Source: Morella rubra
Lineage: Eukaryota; Streptophyta; Magnoliopsida; Fagales; Myricaceae
Length of the DNA stretch: 64,000 nucleotides
Assembly: GCA_003952965.2 (NCBI GenBank)
Contig: RXIC02000463.1
Location: 19,785-83,784 of the forward strand
Direction of reading: 5' to 3'
How positions within the stretch are numbered: the stretch's first letter is position 1; every line of letters begins with the position of its first letter. The notes under the pieces are model-generated. The model did no database searches. It was given only the letters and a program-made list of their open reading frames with translations, and was not told where the DNA came from. Positions 37,113 through 51,522 of the stretch are shown here, one piece after another. Position numbers and translations under genes: made by a program.

Positions 37113-37895
37113 TCAAGAGCCATCAGGGCATTCTTTCGCAAGGTGCCCTTGCTTCCCACAGTTGAAACAGCCGCTTCTTCCACCGAGACCGCCGCCGCCG
37201 CCGCCGCCACCGGACCTACCGGAGAAGCCGCTGTTGCGGCAATCCCTAGCCATGTGCCCGAATTCCCCGCAAGTAAAGCAAGCGCCACTGCCACCGCCAC
37301 CGCCACCACCACCTCCACCCCTACAGTCCCTGGCCAAGTGGCCGTAACCACCACAGGTATAACACGCACCGCCTCCTCCTCCGCCGCGGCCGCCGCCACC
37401 ACTGTCGTTTCCATGAGGACAGTCCCTTGCCATGTGTCCAACCTCACCACAATTGAAACAACCGCCTCCGCCGGCCCCGCCTCCGCCAAAGTTCCCTCTG
37501 CGACAATCCCTAGCCAGGTGCCTGGGATCGCCACAATTGTAACAGCCCGCACCACCGGCCCCACCACCACCACCATTACGCCTATCGCCGCCGCCGCTTC
37601 TATAACCTCCGCCGAACCCCCCTCCGCGTCCAGACCTTGCGTAATTGTCTTTCTTATTGCCCTGGAGAGAAGATCCGTCGGGGCCGGTCACGTTCACGGC
37701 CTTGGTCCTCTCGTTGACGCCGAGCTCGATCTGAAACTCGACATGCTCACCCTCCGCAAGACTCCGGAAGCCGTCGGATTTGATCGCGGATTGATGGACG
37801 AAAAGATCTTCTCCCCCGTCGTCGGGCGTGATGAACCCGAAGCCTTTCACGTCGTCGAACCACCGGACCACACCGGTCGACCTCTCCTCCGCCAT
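37113..37895 (-). CDS. CSP: Cold-shock-domain protein with five CCHC zinc knuckles (plant CSP/GRP2 type)
   Basis: Nucleic-acid chaperone of the plant cold-shock protein family; family members melt RNA secondary structure and act in cold tolerance and development. A single exon of 260 codons starts at [20 protein letters not shown]. The cold shock domain covers about residues 8-75, with RNP1 KGFGFI (17-22) and RNP2 LFVHQ (31-35). A Gly/Arg-rich region follows, and then five CX2CX4HX4C knuckles at about 118-131, 146-159, 178-191, 206-219 and 243-256, each separated by poly-Gly linkers. I recall two and seven knuckles in the Arabidopsis members, so five is intermediate. The GGN-rich linkers make long antisense frames, which are not genes. 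The upstream sequence carries a telo box and site II-like motifs. Confidence 0.95.
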   Translation of the reverse strand: MAEERSTGVVRWFDDVKGFGFITPDDGGEDLFVHQSAIKSDGFRSLAEGEHVEFQIELGVNERTKAVNVTGPDGSSLQGNKKDNYARSGRGGGFGGGYRSGGGDRRNGGGGGAGGAGCYNCGDPRHLARDCRRGNFGGGGAGGGGCFNCGEVGHMARDCPHGNDSGGGGRGGGGGGACYTCGGYGHLARDCRGGGGGGGGGGSGACFTCGEFGHMARDCRNSGFSGRSGGGGGGGGLGGRSGCFNCGKQGHLAKECPDGS

Positions 37896-37961
37896 TGATT
37901 AAACTCAATCCTAGCCCGAGAAACCCCGATACCGAAAAGATTTAGAACGAAAAGAGAGAGA

Positions 37962-38035
37962 CATATATATAATATATATAAACAAAAACCCTAAACGCCT
38001 CCGCTTCTCTAAAATCCTCCCAATGCGCTTTGGGC
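37962..38035 (-). promoter_or_regulatory. Core promoter and 5' leader of the CSP gene: TATA-like tract, telo box, site II-like motif
   Basis: Directly upstream of the CSP start are an AT-rich TATA-like tract (about 37962-37980), a telo box AAACCCTAAA (37986-37995) and a TGGGCTT site II-like motif (about 38028-38034), with another TGGGCTTTTGGCC about 60 bases further out. Telo boxes combined with TGGGCY elements are known in promoters of plant translation and cell-proliferation genes. Their spacing here fits that class. Function is inferred. Confidence 0.5.
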
Positions 38036-38898
38036 TTCTCTCTTCGGATGCTAATCCAATTCCTTTCCGCGTCTTAATCTGGTGGGCTTTTGGCCTACGC
38101 TGAGAAGTCGCGGGGCCCTCCTTTTTCTGTAAGCAAACCTTTTATGGATCGCCGTTAGATTCTTTGACGCCAAAACTTATATAGTTGACGTGGAAGCAAT
38201 GTTCGATCAGGAACGTTTATTTTCAGTTAGCGGTGAGGATTGGCCAAACAACAGAACAAAAGAGTAAAAAAAAATCGCAGTCCCATCAATTCATAGCATC
38301 TTGATTAGCTATGGCGAGAAATAAGGCCTAAACTCCAATGGATTCTCGAGTTATTCATGGTACAGTAGATTATTATTATTATTATTTTTTTATCATAATA
38401 ATTTTGAATTTTCATTCATTTAAGAAGGTTCAAAAGACCTTAATTATATACTCTAAAGTAATAGCTAGATTTTCTATAGAAACGGACTAACGAGTAAGAG
38501 GTCAAATGACCATACAGACCCAATTGGGCGAAAGAGTTGGAATATATTCACTTGCCTAGGAGCTATACCTTTCGAGGTGTTTGGGGTCACAGATTGTGTT
38601 AGTAACTAGTAATATGTCCCCAGAGGTAAACAAACGACGGCGTTGAATGTGAATCAAAGGACAGGTGAATGGACTCTCTAGTGATGGCCCTCTGGATATG
38701 CTGTATGATTGTTACTCTCTATGCCAGTCTTATTAATCTATAACTTAAAAGGTAATGTATAAAAAATCCACCGTTTTGGAAAGAGTAAGATCTATTCATA
38801 TAGCAGCTTTTGAAGTCCCATGCACTTCCAGCGTTTAATTCCTTCAGAAATTTTTTCCATCTTCAAAAACAACTAAAAAAAAATAGACCCCATTTGGT
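38036..38898. other. Intergenic sequence upstream of the CSP gene
   Basis: AT-rich DNA with a short TTA repeat near 38372-38385. No open frame or RNA gene was recognised. Confidence 0.5.
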
Positions 38899-39008
38899 CA
38901 CTGCCAAATCGGAAAAAAATGGGCGCTATCATATAGCTTTGTATCGGCTAAGTTCACGGGTTGGAGATGAGCGGACTTGAACCGCTGACATCCACCACGG
39001 GGTAAACT
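38899..39008 (-). other. Nuclear insertion of plastid DNA (trnA-UGC 3' exon and adjoining spacer)
   Basis: On the minus strand, 38996-38962 reads GGATGTCAGCGGTTCAAGTC then CGCTCATCTCCA, which is the 3' exon of plastid trnA-UGC with a T-arm (GCGG/CCGC) and 3' acceptor half. It is followed by CGTGAACTTAGCCGATACAA and AGCTATATGATAGCGCCC, the spacer toward the 23S rRNA as I remember it. Preceding it is TTTACCCCGTGG, resembling the end of the trnA group II intron. The 5' tRNA half and anticodon are absent, so this is not a tRNA gene. Several substitutions show it is not a recent transfer. Confidence 0.75.
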
Positions 39009-39734
39009 GTGGTCAAACCCATCATGTTTGTTATCAACCCCACTGGAAGAGCATGTATGCTGCTTCTACTATTACCTTGAATTTTTCAAGAGCAGTTACT
39101 TAACTATGACATATCAATAGTCAAGGTTGCCACATTGTTGTATACCAGAACAAAGAGGAAGTAATTAACAAAGGTGAGTTTACTTGAGCACCATAGAGAC
39201 AGCCAAGCTCATTTGTGGTCATAAACAGCAGGTAAATTCATATAAAGTCATTCAGAGTGATCAATGATGCTTGCTGAAAGCCTGAGACTACCAGTGTTTT
39301 GCTTGCAGATAAGGGGTTTACTGATCTGATTGTTCAAACTTTGACATGGAGGATCATAATGTGAAGGAAAAACAACATATGCAGCTCTGGACAAGTTGAC
39401 CATAGGATCTACAACTGTTTTGTCTTACTCATTACATTTTAAAGCTGGATGTACTGACCATTTTCGGCAAAACATGCAGGTAGCAGTGATCGATGAAGTC
39501 AAAAATAAGGTTGGATTTGCTTCAACTATATGTTGTAGACTGTGGTCGATGATCCGGCATAAATAAAATTTTCTTGAGGCTGTACCAATACAACTGCTTC
39601 ATTAGGGAAGGAAGAAAAAAATTTAAGAAAAATTACAAAGGCTTTACCTATCTACAGAAAGTAGTGGGGAAGCATTGAATGGTGCCACTTAAAGGTGAAA
39701 TATTGGGAGAAATTTGTACAACTCATCAGGCATA
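39009..39734. other. 3' flank of the FNR gene
   Basis: No second gene is seen. The stretch holds the 3' untranslated side of the minus-strand FNR gene and AT-rich DNA. Confidence 0.45.
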
Positions 39735-42357
<2,623 letters not shown>

Positions 42358-42720
42358 GGTGGCGATGCCGATGCCGATGCCGATGGAGCTAGAGCAAGAG
42401 AAAGAGCAAGTATGATGACTTATGGGGGGGTGGTGGTGAAGAAGAATGAAAAAGAGGGTGTAGTATCTCTTTTGTTGGCACTGGATTATACGATTGAGTG
42501 GAGGAGATTAGAAGGCCAATGCACTGCCAGATGTGAGGATAAGTCTACGTATAATGTATGACTCTCGCCCCACCCCTCCCAAAGCGTTTGAAAGTCCTCT
42601 AGTCTATGGCCACTAACTTCATTGAATCTTTGATCCCAAAAGACAAGACTCAAAAGGGACGTGGGTGCCTGATGTAGGTGCCCCTGAATCACCCAGCAAA
42701 ACACACATATTAAGATAGGA
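42358..42720 (-). promoter_or_regulatory. FNR upstream region with light-promoter-like motifs
   Basis: Upstream of the FNR start are a G-box-like GACGTGGG (42658-42665) and an I-box core GATAA (42538-42542), motifs often found in light-regulated plant promoters. The arrangement is suggestive only. The 5' leader near 42361-42420 has a short GATGCC repeat and Glu-codon-rich low-complexity sequence. Confidence 0.3.
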
Positions 42721-43506
42721 AATTGCAGAACATCTTAATCTATCTCTCTCCAAATTGTACTTGTAATTCAGATAGGAAATTGCAGAAGATCCTAATCTAG
42801 TATATATACATTATGACAAATTCGATAGCCCCTTATGTGTGCATTAATTTGTTAAAAAAAAAAAAACTTCATTACTCCATTGGTTTGTAGAATATGCAAA
42901 ATTCTAACTTGGTCTCCCAAGATATATTTTGTCTTGGATTAGTCCTTGGAGAATTTAACATTTTGTATTTGGTCCTTTTCATTATTTGAGAATAGCATGT
43001 TGATATGTCTTAAATAGGTAACAAGGACCACATCACTGCTAATCTATATTTATCACGTGCCCCCGCATCTCATATGGTGAGGTTAAGGCTCCAGCATCTG
43101 GTCTCGTAGAGGGAGCTAGAGAGGAGGTTGAGCAAGGACAATAGCCCAAGTAGAGGTTAAACCTAGTAGGCCAAAGAAAGTAAGGAAGCGTATTGCGAAT
43201 GAACCTTAACAAGCTAAGTTAACCTAGAATAAAAAAAATCTAGATGGGGAGGCGTGGATACGTGGCGAATACAGATAAGCAGTAATGTGTCCTGTTACCC
43301 ACGTAGGATATTTCTAGACAATTGTTGCCCTCAGGTGACAGAAATGACCAAATAAAGAATGTTAAATTCTCTGACTACTAATGTAGAACGAAAAATACCT
43401 TGAGTATCAACTTGGGATTTTCCGGTATCTGAGGGACCAATGGAGTAATTAAGTAAAAAAGAAAAATACAATAATTTGGATACATAGGCGAAAACAAAGA
43501 AAGAAT
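42721..43506. other. Intergenic sequence
   Basis: It includes a direct repeat of GATAGGAAATTGCAGAA (near 42713 and 42773, the first preceded by AA). Otherwise I see nothing in it. Confidence 0.45.
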
Positions 43507-43684
43507 GATACATAACAAACGACATCGTTTCTTTAATATGCGGAACGCGGGGGATCTTTGCGGGAAAAAAGGAGCGGTTGCGGAAGGGAAAATGAAACAA
43601 AAGAAAGCAAGATACATAACAAACGACATCGTTCTTTAATATACTGAACGCGGGGGATCTTTGCGTGAAAAACGAGCGGTTAGT
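43507..43684. repeat. Imperfect tandem duplication, about 104-bp unit
   Basis: GATACATAACAAACGACATC begins both copies (43507 and 43611), and each continues with CGTT(T)CTTTAATAT and GAACGCGGGGGATCTTTGCG. The copies differ by a few substitutions and single-base indels. The duplication sits directly before a CT-rich leader-like tract (43698-43730). Confidence 0.85.
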
Positions 43685-43811
43685 TTGAACGTTAATCCTC
43701 TCCTTCTCTCTCTCTCTCCCTCTCCCTCTCAGTACGTCGCGAAGCCAATTTGCATTGTCTGTGCGGATCAAAGCCCTAGAGACTGGTTCAGTTGGAGAAA
43801 GCAAATTCTAA

Positions 43812-46787
43812 ATGCTCGGAACCAAAATCGACCACTACGAGTTCTTTGCATTTCGGGAGTGGCTTCGTCAATTTACTGTTTGGATTCCCTCGTTACAGTG
43901 AGTTCCGATCTTTCTTTTTCCTCGTCATTTATTCAATTATTTTTTTGAACTTCTCGATGTCTAATTTCTCTTGTAATTTTCGTTTGAACCAACCTATAAT
44001 TTTACAAGTCGTCAAGAGTTCGAGATGTATTACTGTTGAGAATGTTGAAATAACCATAAGACCGATTAATACGCACATACATCGATAATATGTGAGTGTG
44101 GGTGTCTAGACTTGTATATACTGCTAATGCCATCTCGGAGGTTTTCGTTGCAAGAAGGTTCTAGATGTTGGAATACCTTTCTGTTGATCCAAAATTATGA
44201 CAACCGAAAGAGAACAATACAAAATGCCTTTCCACATTTTGACCGTATTTTCGTTCTCACTATGAGAATAGAGGATTACTCGCAGTGAACACAGCACTAA
44301 CAGGATCGAGCAATCAAATGATTGACTGTTTATATATCTGAAGGTTTCCTTATTTTTCCTAGTTGATTGCACTCCCTCGGTTTTGGTTTGTATTGTGTAA
44401 ATTCATAAGGTAGATCCATTGTAGGATCTAATGGTGTAACAGCCTCTTTCTCGGTCACTTTATCTGCATACGATCACTATGTGCTTTGCATAGGGTATAG
44501 TATCCGACTGTTGAAGGACTTTGTTTCTTTTTTGTGTTTTTCTGGTATTTAAACCAAGGTGTGGCCTTGTTTTGGCAGGATTCTTCTTATGAGTCCCTAT
44601 TGTTGTTTGTACATTTTACGTGAGCTGTAGTTCGCAGTTGGTAGTAGTTTTCATGGTTGTGAAATATCCTTCAATGGCCGTGAATGTACTCCAATTGTTG
44701 TCTCAATTTTGGCTTTCATTCGGTTATTTTGTTCTGTACAACTTGAGCTGTTCGTTCAATTAAAACAATAATTGGAAAATCATTCCTTGCTATTGGTACT
44801 ACTGTTTGCAGCATTTTACCTGAAAACACAATCCCTTCAGTTTTTCATGGTTTGTTTTAATCTTTTGTTTACTCTCTTCAGTTTTCCCAACCCTCTTTTT
44901 TTTTGGTCGAGTTTTTTCAGATAGGAAAGCCCATTCCTCTGTATCCAAATGTTTAGGGTGAGTTTAAAGTTTCTTTGATTGGAAAGGGTTCCTTTCATGG
45001 CCGTTTCAGTCGTCTTTATGGACTTCCAACCAAGGTCATTGTGTTCAGGGTATCATTTCTGCTAATACTCTCTTTGAAATTTCTAAATGGGTCTTTGTAC
45101 TAGTTCTGCCTTCACATGCTCTTTAACTTGCCCTGATCTACCGTCCAATCCACGTACATTCATTCTACTCGGTAAATATGGCTTAGCTGGCTCTCTGCCC
45201 GCCTCTCTATTATTGATAGGCTTGGTAGGCTACGTAAGTACTTCCATTGGCCAGTACTTCTCTTGTTAGGCTAGCTAGTAATTAACGTAGATGTAGTTGG
45301 CAAGGCTTTCGTGCTAGTAGCTTATGAGTCAGATGCCTCTTCTCTCTCCTTTTGAGTCTAAGCGCTTCTGTTTAGTATGTCGTTTATATGCTCCTTAAGC
45401 CAGAGGCCTTTTTAATTAAGCGTACCTTCAACCCTATTGGAGCTGGCACTTTCCTGTTTACAGAATCTCCTGAGGAGTCCACATTTATGGTCAAGCAAAT
45501 TTTAAGGTAAATTGGTCATCTGATCCTTGAGGAGTATACTGGACTGGGCTGTAGGACATTATAAGGAGCCATGTTTCCTGAAATTGATCTCAAAGAAACC
45601 CGATAGTGCAGTACCTCCTTAACACGTGATACTGTTTGACATGTATACAAAAGAAATTCTTCTGCTGCACCTGTGCAGCTACTGTATATTTCCTTATTCA
45701 TGGATCTAATCATTTAGTATCCCATAATTTGCTATTCCAGTATGTAATTCTAAATAATCTGCACATTTTGCATTTTAGTTTTGGTATATGATGATATTGA
45801 AAAGAAAGAAACAATGTTCCAAGAAATTTATGGTGTAGATGTTCCTTTGGATATCTATGTATTCATTTTGTATGATTGAAATTGGCATGTTATGAGTGCT
45901 GCTTTGTTTCCACCATTCCCCAATGCTCAAGATGGTTCGCAAGAAGTAACATAGTTTTAGACTCAATGAGAGCTGTTTGATGGCAATGAGCATGCACCAT
46001 CAACTATCAAGGTTTTTCTTCAGATTCGATGCGAATGAATAGTTAGGAAGGTCTTGGTCTAAATGTACAAATAGAGGATTGAGTTTGCAGCAATATCCAG
46101 AGCTATCACTACGTGGGCATGAATGGAGAGGAATTATCATGATGCAAGTGGAGCATACTATGCTGCCTTTTGTGTTGATGTCAATGCCAATGCCACTGTA
46201 TCAATACTAACTTGATACAGTTTTTAGTTGAAGAAAACAGAGGCTATAAAACTTGCTAAATAGTGCATTTTTCTCTCACTAGTGTGTTTTCCACTCGATG
46301 ATACATTACGTCTATCGCAGTTGCAGCAGTTTTCTTGCAATTTCCTACCTCCTTCCATTTGACCACAAGGAAGCGTGTAATTATTTGGTCATTTCTATGA
46401 CTACTGGAGCATTTTGGCCTGAACATCTCTAACTAGGCTAGAGAAGGTTAATCTATTACAATTATCCTTGCTTCAATTTTAAGGTTATTCTCTCTCTCTC
46501 TCTCTCTCTCTCTCAATCACAGAATGGTTTAGTTGATTACTTGATCGAATGTAGGTAACTCTTCAAGGACATCTTATGTCAATCATTTATCTTCCCTAGT
46601 GTTCACATGTTTACACCAACTGTATGATTTCTTGAGCAGTTGTGATATTGTTCCTATAATATTACCATATAATGATGTGCTGTTTTGTGCAGGTGTATGT
46701 CATCAGTGTGCTTTTTGCTGTGAGCGGCAGATTTCTGTCTGTACATTATTCAAGGTTCCAATAGAGAGTCTAAAGAGCTACTTCAAG
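43812..46787 (+). other. Possible spliced locus of unknown function (three exon-like segments)
   Basis: A CT-rich leader (43698-43730) precedes ATG at 43812. The segment 43812-43897 gives MLGTKIDHYEFFAFREWLRQ and ends at a CA|GTGAGT donor. A segment 44579-44619 (acceptor TTTTGGCAG, donor TTTTAC|GTGAGC) and one at 46693-46787 (acceptor TTTTGTGCAG, donor TTCAAG|GTAGTA) join to it without breaking the frame, giving about 74 codons including a Cys-rich stretch HQCAFCCE. A later exon-like piece at 47737-47813 is open only in a different phase. I do not recognise the product. It could be a short gene, a decayed gene or a non-coding transcript, and the exon chain is a guess from splice signals alone. 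Confidence 0.25.
46490..46514. repeat. TC dinucleotide microsatellite
   Basis: An uninterrupted run of about twelve TC units. No other significance is seen. Confidence 0.95.
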
Positions 46788-49506
46788 GTAGTATCAATGA
46801 AAGGGTGGCTTTGCTCAACTTGTGCATACATTTAGGCAAACTGTGTCTTACAATTAGTTGTATATCCAGCTTACTGGTCAAGCTTCGGTATTTCATAGGG
46901 GAAGTATCCTTATATTTTTCCTAGTTAACAAAATTGATATGAATTGTTAGGCAATGGATGTGGATGATTTACATGACTTGGTCAGTTGGAAAGTTAAATT
47001 ATGAATCTCTCCCCATCCACTTCATTTTGATATCAGAGGAATGTACATGATAGGTTAATTCTTAAAAGCATATGGTTCCACCTGGTTTTAATTACAGCAG
47101 TTGCATGTGCAGCAATTCTGGTAATTGGCCTTCCTGTCTGCACTCGTGAGCCTGGATAGCTGTTTCCTGTTTGGTACTTTGCAATGTTCTTTGGAAATGC
47201 ATTATTAAGGTATCGCAAAAAGTCCAAATTACAACTGAGGACGGATGCTGCATGAATGTTGCGTTGGAAGAGTATTTTCACTGTCATCCAGAGTATTTCA
47301 CGGCATATCATGTGGATGTGTCTCATGGTTGAATCAATGAGGGGGCATTTTACTTTCCTAAGAGAACAAACAAACATATCACATGTAGTTTGGAAGTCAC
47401 TATTCCTTTCCCGTGTCTCTGCGATTGTACATTAAAACATGGTTTTTGGGAATTACACTACAACATCAATAATGTCTCACGAGGGTTATATTTAGGGTCA
47501 GCATTGATGCTCTAAGGGTATGTCATTCTGTAACATCGCAAATATAACTGGAATGAACATTAGGTTCGCACTACCTTTGTGGCCAAGTTAAATTTTAAAG
47601 ATTAGTTAATCCTTTGCTAAAAAATTTAATCGGACCTTGGTATTGAGCCGAGTGCTGTTGCCTGTCTGTTATCTTCCGCATTGTAATTTATTAGTTTAAA
47701 ATGCTGTGCTAATTTCTGTCTCAACATGTCTTGTAGGATGCTTGACTCTCGAATATGACAGAGCTGAAGCAGTTGGGTGTCCTTCATTAGGACTTATATA
47801 TTCATTCTGGTGGTGAGTTCTTAACTGCTTACTTTCTTATATACTATTCTAGTTAGAACACTGTCAGTTAGGATTTCTTTTTCTTTTCTTTTTTGTTCTA
47901 TACGGGCCTTCTGGATCTCCTTCCTAGTGCTCCTTAAATTAGAAAACCTAGCCGAATGTTCATTGAGTGGGTGATTATGTGAGGAGGAGACGCTAGACAT
48001 GTATTTGTAGTCGATTGTGCATTGCCTCATTTTCTTCTTGCCTGTTGGCCGTTGGGGTAAGTTGTAAATAGGATACTCATCTAGGAATCATTCATGTACG
48101 TGATAAAAAAATTAGAAGATTCATGCCTAGGATGGACAATCGTATTGTTGACTTAAAAATTGTCGTGAAAGGCCCAAAACAAGTTTCGGTCGGCGAGACA
48201 GTCTGAACACAGCACATCACTGCCTATGCACTATTCTTTTTTTTTGAAATGTCAACACTGCAATATGATTAAAATATACATGGCTGCTTCAATACTTAAT
48301 ATTCCGATATTGTTGTATTTTGCTCTGCAGCATTATTTTAACTTTTATGTTTCCCCACTTTCTACTTCTAGATAAAAGAATTGAAGATGATACTTCGGGC
48401 GGTTTTGATGAATAGAGGACCAGGAAGGTTGTCATCTGGTGCATATGTCAGACTCCTAATAGTCGCTGTCCTTCTGACAGGTGCACAATTTAAATACTTA
48501 GATTGCTTCACCATTATGGTTGTCGTGGAATACAATTTTGGGAAGATCGAGTCAAATATCTTTAAAGTTGGTCTAATTGTAGGATGTCTCTAATCTCTAG
48601 AGGACAAACTTCCTGTCACAGTCACACCGGTAATAGGCACATATTTAGGACTCCCACGTCTGAAAGCCACGCTCAAAAAGAGAGTTGACTAATTTTTATT
48701 TTGCTGCCGAATGGGCTACAAACTGTAGAAAGACCTTATTTTATGGATTGAATATAGTACTGCTAAAAATCAGATGACAAAAGCACAATAAATGTGACCT
48801 ATAGGAAGTTTGAATGTTAGGGCTCAGAAAAACTTTTGGAGACATCTTTTACACAATGTTAATTTGCCAGCTGCTCCATCTCAGCAAAAGTATCAGTCAC
48901 CAATTATGCTACCTAGAACATCATATGAATCTGGACCTGCTAAACCAGCATAATGTGAGCCACGTCCACGAGAACGTGAGGCAGATATTGTTAATTGTTA
49001 GAGTTAGATTGGCCATCCCACTTTAAATTGACAGTCTGTGTCTGCTACTAATATAGAATTAGTAGGTGTCTACTAATATAGAATTAGTTTGGAGAGTTCA
49101 AAAATCAATAGAGGGAGGAGAAAAAAAAAGACACTGTATCCGGAGTTTAGCAAAACTCACTCTGAACTATAGACTCACAATCTTCTTAATTGAAACAGTA
49201 CAGTGAAGTTATTAATTGAGTTATTGTTATTGAATCAAATAGCTAAAATTTTATCACATCAAAGTTTAAGTGGTAAAATCTGCTTAGAAAAAAAACTGGT
49301 AAAATCTGAAACAACCAATTTGATGCAAGTAATGGGGAGTAAGCGAAAAAGAACAGGCAGAAGAAGAAAACATTAAAAGAGAATGCTATGTAACTTATTG
49401 AAAATGCATCTAAAACATCATTGAAGACAGTAAAATGAAATGTATATACACTCATGAGAATGATAAATAGAATGAAAATTATAGGAAACTTTTTTTTTCG
49501 ATTGAA
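46788..49506. other. Intergenic or intronic sequence and ARO 3' flank
   Basis: No recognisable coding sequence. Exon-like pieces at 47737-47813 and 48372-48480 have good acceptor contexts but no family similarity. The frames at 48381-48593 and 48814-49026 look like chance. Confidence 0.4.
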
Positions 49507-51522
49507 TCAATAGAATTGCCTCGAACCTCTTGATTGATAAAGCTCCAACCTGCTCTTGGCCTCTTGCAACAATGCATCTAGTGCTTCATCCTGGGTCATG
49601 TGAGATTGTTTGGAAGCCCATTCAAGCACTGTGAGCACCTCAGCCTGGGCAAGTATCTCGCTGTCTGGTACATGCAGTGCAATATAGCACAACAGAGGTA
49701 ATGCTGAAATTTGAACAACTTGTTCTCCGAAATACACCAACTGGACCAAGTGTCTTGGCCCTCCAGCATCTATGATTGCCCTTGAATGATCATGATGGAG
49801 ATAGTTTTCTGTGCAAGCAAATTTTGTGAGAGCAAGTGCAGCCTCCCTGGATATCTCAGCTTCTCTCTCATCTAGGAGCGGAACTAAAGGTGCTATCATC
49901 CTTGTCTCTGTTGCTCTAAATGTCCTTGCCAAATTCCCAATGGCCTTGATGCATGGGATAAACAGGTCTGAATCTTCTTCCCCTATGATCTTTAGCAGCT
50001 GGTCAACAACAGCTTTGCAGGCAGGTGAATTGGGCTTAAATGCAGATCTTCTCAAGTCAGCATCTTTCTCAGCCACTGCAGTGATCTCCATCAATGCCAT
50101 GGCAGAATTGTATTTAACATCTTCAGGCCCTTTCTCGAGGAGGACCGCAAAGCATAACAGTGCTCTTGATTCAGTGATGCTACGGCAGATTGCCGGGTTT
50201 CCTTTAGAAAGGTGCCAAAGGGCTCTTGCTGCCATTGCCTTCATGCTGGCCTTGGTATCAGGGTCCTCCGTTTCCCGCCCCTTTAGATTAAGAGTAGCCC
50301 CTGAATGTGAAACGGTATGATGATGGTACGGTTGATGGAGTTGCGGGTTCTGCTTCACATTGGTATGGTTGTTTGCTGTGTCATTGTTGTAGTTGGGTTG
50401 AGTTGAAAGATCGCCCTGCGGTTGCTGTGGCTTGGACTGGGACTGGGACTGGGACTGGGACTTCATGGCCATGGCGGTGGTCACCAAACTGTGCAGCTGA
50501 CTCGGGGTCTTATTCCCCATGGGATGATGAATTAGACCCTGAGATAGTCTATCATCATCGTCAATCACGTTATTCATATTCTTGGCGTTTGGATTACCAC
50601 TAGCCATTACAACCGCATGGATTGATGTGGCTCTGATGCTTGTAATGGCATACTTACTGTGCTCTTGAACGGTCTCAAATGCGAGATGGCTCACCAGCAG
50701 CCGAATTATATTGTGCTGGGCAAAAAGATCTTGGCACTTGGGGTAATTAGCCGCAAGCTCCGATACAGCCCAAGCCACTACAGCCTGTACTTTCATGGGC
50801 CCTTCTTTGAGAATTTTCGCAAACACCAAACATACACCCGCGTGGATCATGTGCTCGACGCTTTCCGGATCGCGTCCAAGAAGTCCGATCGCCCGGGCAG
50901 CGTTCTCCTGCCCTTCCAGTTTGCCTTCTTTGACCAATTTCAACAAAGGTCCGATCCCACCTTCCTCTATGATCAGCTTCCCATACCGATCATTGTCCCG
51001 GGCAAGGGAAACCAGTGAAGCCGCCGCATCTGATCGGTCCTCTAGCGAACCCGTGAAAAGAATCGCAATCTGTTCCCATATAAGGCACAGAATTGGCTCG
51101 TTTGCTGCTATAGGCGGCAGACCCAAGTATTCGTCACCGCGATCCTCAGCCGGGGCGGACACGCGAAGCAGCCACGACACATCTCCGATAGAATTCTCAA
51201 GCTGGGCCGACATTTTGCGGAAGGCGGCGGCAGGGATGATGGTGAAGACGCGCTTGACGATGCCGTTGACGCGACACTTGAGCACGAGGGACAGAGCCTT
51301 CTCGAGGACTTGGTCAGTGTCGTCAATGATCCGCCGGGTGGGGCGCTCGTACAGGTCGGAACTGGCTCGGGCAGCCTGGCGGAGCAGCCCGCTGAGCTTC
51401 TCAGTCTTGGATTTGAGCTCCGCGCATTCTTGCTTGAATGAACTAGCCTCGTCAGCGGCCTTGACGACTTGGTCAGCTAGTTGGATCGGTTTTGCCAAGA
51501 TTAGCTTCACTAAGTCCGCCAT
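49507..51522 (-). CDS. ARO: ARMADILLO-REPEAT-ONLY (ARO) protein, intact copy
   Basis: Armadillo-repeat scaffold of the plant ARO family, which works with ROP GTPase signalling in polar tip growth (pollen tubes, root hairs). A single exon of 671 codons runs from the ATG in GGCCATGGCG; an upstream in-frame extension has no ATG. The N-terminus MADLVKLILAKPIQLADQVV, then KLSGLLRQAARASSDLYERP and TRRIIDD, is diagnostic of ARO. Armadillo repeats follow (for example ENAARAIGLLGRDPESVEHM, VVAWAVSELAANYPKCQDLF). A low-complexity Ser/Gln, Asn and His linker lies at about 352-410, followed by more repeats (AARALWHLSKGN, NSAMALMEITAVAEKD, PCIKAIGNLARTF, AALALTKFACTENYLH). ARO proteins are about 650-670 residues, so it is full length. 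A damaged near-identical copy lies at 60604-62612. Confidence 0.95.
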   Translation of the reverse strand: MADLVKLILAKPIQLADQVVKAADEASSFKQECAELKSKTEKLSGLLRQAARASSDLYERPTRRIIDDTDQVLEKALSLVLKCRVNGIVKRVFTIIPAAAFRKMSAQLENSIGDVSWLLRVSAPAEDRGDEYLGLPPIAANEPILCLIWEQIAILFTGSLEDRSDAAASLVSLARDNDRYGKLIIEEGGIGPLLKLVKEGKLEGQENAARAIGLLGRDPESVEHMIHAGVCLVFAKILKEGPMKVQAVVAWAVSELAANYPKCQDLFAQHNIIRLLVSHLAFETVQEHSKYAITSIRATSIHAVVMASGNPNAKNMNNVIDDDDRLSQGLIHHPMGNKTPSQLHSLVTTAMAMKSQSQSQSQSKPQQPQGDLSTQPNYNNDTANNHTNVKQNPQLHQPYHHHTVSHSGATLNLKGRETEDPDTKASMKAMAARALWHLSKGNPAICRSITESRALLCFAVLLEKGPEDVKYNSAMALMEITAVAEKDADLRRSAFKPNSPACKAVVDQLLKIIGEEDSDLFIPCIKAIGNLARTFRATETRMIAPLVPLLDEREAEISREAALALTKFACTENYLHHDHSRAIIDAGGPRHLVQLVYFGEQVVQISALPLLCYIALHVPDSEILAQAEVLTVLEWASKQSHMTQDEALDALLQEAKSRLELYQSRGSRQFY

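Noticed and set aside
37083..37898. Long plus-strand frame (271 codons) opposite the CSP gene
   Set aside because: It is the antisense shadow of the Gly-rich and zinc-knuckle coding sequence, rich in Ala/Thr/Pro because GGN codons read as NCC in reverse. It has no domain.
38962..38996. tRNA-like sequence
   Set aside because: Only the 3' half of plastid trnA-UGC is present. There is no anticodon or 5' acceptor strand, so it is a transferred fragment and not a tRNA gene.
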